Source: Deltaproteobacteria bacterium
Lineage (GTDB): Bacteria; Desulfobacterota; Desulfobacteria; Desulfobacterales; B30-G6
DNA length: 8,246 nucleotides
NCBI GenBank assembly: GCA_003647375.1
Contig: QMMS01000205.1
Location: 1-8,246 of the forward strand
Direction of reading: 5' to 3'
Shown here: positions 6,819-8,246 of the stretch, in pieces
Position numbering within the stretch: position 1 is the first letter of the stretch
Layout of the letters: each line of letters opens with the position of its first letter
Position numbers and translations under genes: made by a program
Notes under the pieces: model-generated
What the model was told of the DNA's origin: nothing
What the model saw: only the letters and a program-made list of their open reading frames with translations
Databases searched by the model: none

Positions 6819-8246
6819 TCAGGATTCGCTGCCTATAGCGATATCATATTTCTTCAGCAGTTGATAGAGACGGGCACGTTTGAGACCTGATACGTGGCAG
6901 GCCTGATCGACATCCCCCGCACAAAAATTCATCAACTCGTTCAAATACTTTATTTCGGCGGTTTCAATGATTCCTGCGCGATAGCTTTTCAAGGTGGGAA
7001 GTTCTTCGGGAAAATTGACCGACAGGATGTTCCAGTTGTCATGGGGTGTATCAGAATGGATTGATGCATTTGTGATTATTTGTGTCCGAATGTGTTCAGG
7101 GATATGTTTCGGGTAGAGGGTGGGAGAACCGGGTTCTATGGATAGAGCGCTTTCAACGGCATTGATCAATTCGCGTACGTTACCCGGCCAGTCGTAGCGT
7201 TCTAGAACTTCCAGAAATTCAGACGATGGTGATTTCAAGGCAATCCCGGAGTCGTGGCAAAATTCAGCCGTGTGGTGTTCCACGATATCTCGAATATCTT
7301 TTCGGCGCTGGCGTAACGGCGGAATTTCGATCGTTATCGTACGCAAACGGTAGAGCAGATCCTGGCGGAAACGGCCCTGGTCGACTTCGTATTCCAAGTC
7401 GCGGTTGGTGGCGGATACCAACCGAAAGTTACTTGTGACTTCTTCTTCCCCCCCCACGGGCAGGCACTTTTTTTCTTGTAATACCCGCAAGAAAGTTTTT
7501 TGCAATGCAGGCGCCAATTCGCCCACCTCGTCTAAGAAAAGCGTCCCGCCATCGGCCTGTTTGACTAACCCATGGTGAGGTTTTTCCGCCCCGGTAAAAG
7601 CGCCCCGGGCATGACCGAAAATGATGCTCTCGGCCAGATTCTGAGGCAGCGCGGCGCAATCGACAACCACAAAAGGCTGCTTGGCGCGGTCACTGTTGTT
7701 GTGAATCGCGCGCGCGAACAATTCCTTGCCGGTGCCGGTTTCACCGCCGATCAATACGTTGGCTTGATTCCGTGCAGCATGAGACATGAGTACCAGGCAC
7801 ATGCCGAGCTTGGAGCTTTGGCCGAGGATGCCACTGCGATCCATCGTCTGGGGATCGTCCAACGTTTTTTTTTGTCGGCGATATTGAAGAGCACGTTTTA
7901 AAGACAATTTCAGGGCATCAATCCGTGCTGGTTTTTCAACATAGTCCCACACGCCACTTTTTACGGCCGTCTTGGCACCGCCCTGATCGCCATAACCCGT
8001 GATAATGATAATTTCCGGCGGGTTGGACATGGACTGTAGCCGGGGAACGATATCGAGGCCGCTACCGTCCGGCATACGTACATCGAGAAAGAGAACGTCA
8101 AATTTTCCCGATAGAGCCAAGCTTAATCCTTTCTTCAGATTATGCGCCTGATCCGTATAATAGCCCTCTTCCTGGGCCATGCGGGTGAGGGTGTAGCACA
8201 TGCCCTCGTCGTCATCGACGACCAGGACCCGAGCTTGGGCCGTGGA
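6819..8246 (-). CDS. Sigma54-dependent NtrC-family response regulator, 5' end cut
   Basis: Phosphorylation-controlled activator of sigma54 RNA polymerase. The frame is open to the right edge, so the 475 visible residues probably lack only the first few; ATG 8201 lies inside the receiver and is not the true start. Numbered from the edge: receiver with VLVVDDD (acidic pocket 11-13), phosphoacceptor D55 in LDVRMPDG, T83 and K105 (VEKP). The AAA+ domain has Walker A GETGTGKE (168-175), the sigma54-contact loop GAFTGA (215-220), Walker B GTLFLDEVGEL (234-244), the RFRQDLLYRL segment (292-301) and WPGNVREL. A linker (about 385-430) precedes a Fis-type helix-turn-helix (about 444-469). All motifs needed for phosphorylation, ATP hydrolysis and DNA binding are present. 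Its stop is 59 bp from the convergent efflux operon. The partner kinase is not in view and may lie past the edge. Its target genes cannot be read from the sequence. Confidence 0.95.
   Translation of the reverse strand, partial: STAQARVLVVDDDEGMCYTLTRMAQEEGYYTDQAHNLKKGLSLALSGKFDVLFLDVRMPDGSGLDIVPRLQSMSNPPEIIIITGYGDQGGAKTAVKSGVWDYVEKPARIDALKLSLKRALQYRRQKKTLDDPQTMDRSGILGQSSKLGMCLVLMSHAARNQANVLIGGETGTGKELFARAIHNNSDRAKQPFVVVDCAALPQNLAESIIFGHARGAFTGAEKPHHGLVKQADGGTLFLDEVGELAPALQKTFLRVLQEKKCLPVGGEEEVTSNFRLVSATNRDLEYEVDQGRFRQDLLYRLRTITIEIPPLRQRRKDIRDIVEHHTAEFCHDSGIALKSPSSEFLEVLERYDWPGNVRELINAVESALSIEPGSPTLYPKHIPEHIRTQIITNASIHSDTPHDNWNILSVNFPEELPTLKSYRAGIIETAEIKYLNELMNFCAGDVDQACHVSGLKRARLYQLLKKYDIAIGSES

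Noticed and set aside
7448..7455. Run of eight C as a possible frameshift in the regulator
   Set aside because: The frame reads through cleanly as VGGEEEV within the AAA+ domain, with conserved motifs on both sides.
8187..8201. ATG at 8201 as the start of the response regulator
   Set aside because: The same frame continues upstream to the window edge and encodes VLVVDDD, the essential start of the receiver, so the real start is at or beyond the edge.

Overview
The window carries a complete tripartite RND-type efflux operon on the + strand, flanked by two minus-strand genes that run off the ends. From left to right: the N-terminal half of a radical-SAM anaerobic sulfatase-maturating enzyme (minus, cut at base 1); a 166-bp divergent intergenic region; periplasmic adaptor, inner-membrane RND permease and TolC-family outer-membrane lipoprotein (plus, 807-6759); a 59-bp convergent gap; and a sigma54-dependent NtrC-type response regulator (minus, cut at base 8246). 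No RNA gene, CRISPR array, mobile element or pseudogene was seen.

The host is a Gram-negative bacterium, because it has an outer-membrane channel and an RND pump. Oxygen-independent sulfatase maturation, an NtrC-type regulator and moderate GC content judged by eye would fit an anaerobic Desulfobacterota (former Deltaproteobacteria) lineage. That taxonomic placement is inference, since no marker gene is present.

The three pump genes are tightly packed. There are 32 bp between adaptor and permease, and the permease stop overlaps the GTG start of the outer-membrane gene by 4 bp, so they are almost certainly one transcription unit. The adaptor should bridge the RND trimer to the outer-membrane channel, letting proton-driven export reach the outside in one step. 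The substrate cannot be read from the sequence. The permease belongs to the RND subgroup in which two charged proton-relay positions of AcrB are Asn (N399 and N930), while the first Asp (D398) and the TM11 Arg/Thr are kept.

The regulator converges on the operon and has a full set of receiver, AAA+ and Fis-type HTH motifs, so it appears functional. Its target is unknown: no sigma54 promoter that could drive the pump genes was found in the divergent intergenic region. Overall this is a fairly ordinary accessory or envelope region. I found no convincing novel system, and the findings are modest points worth a second look.
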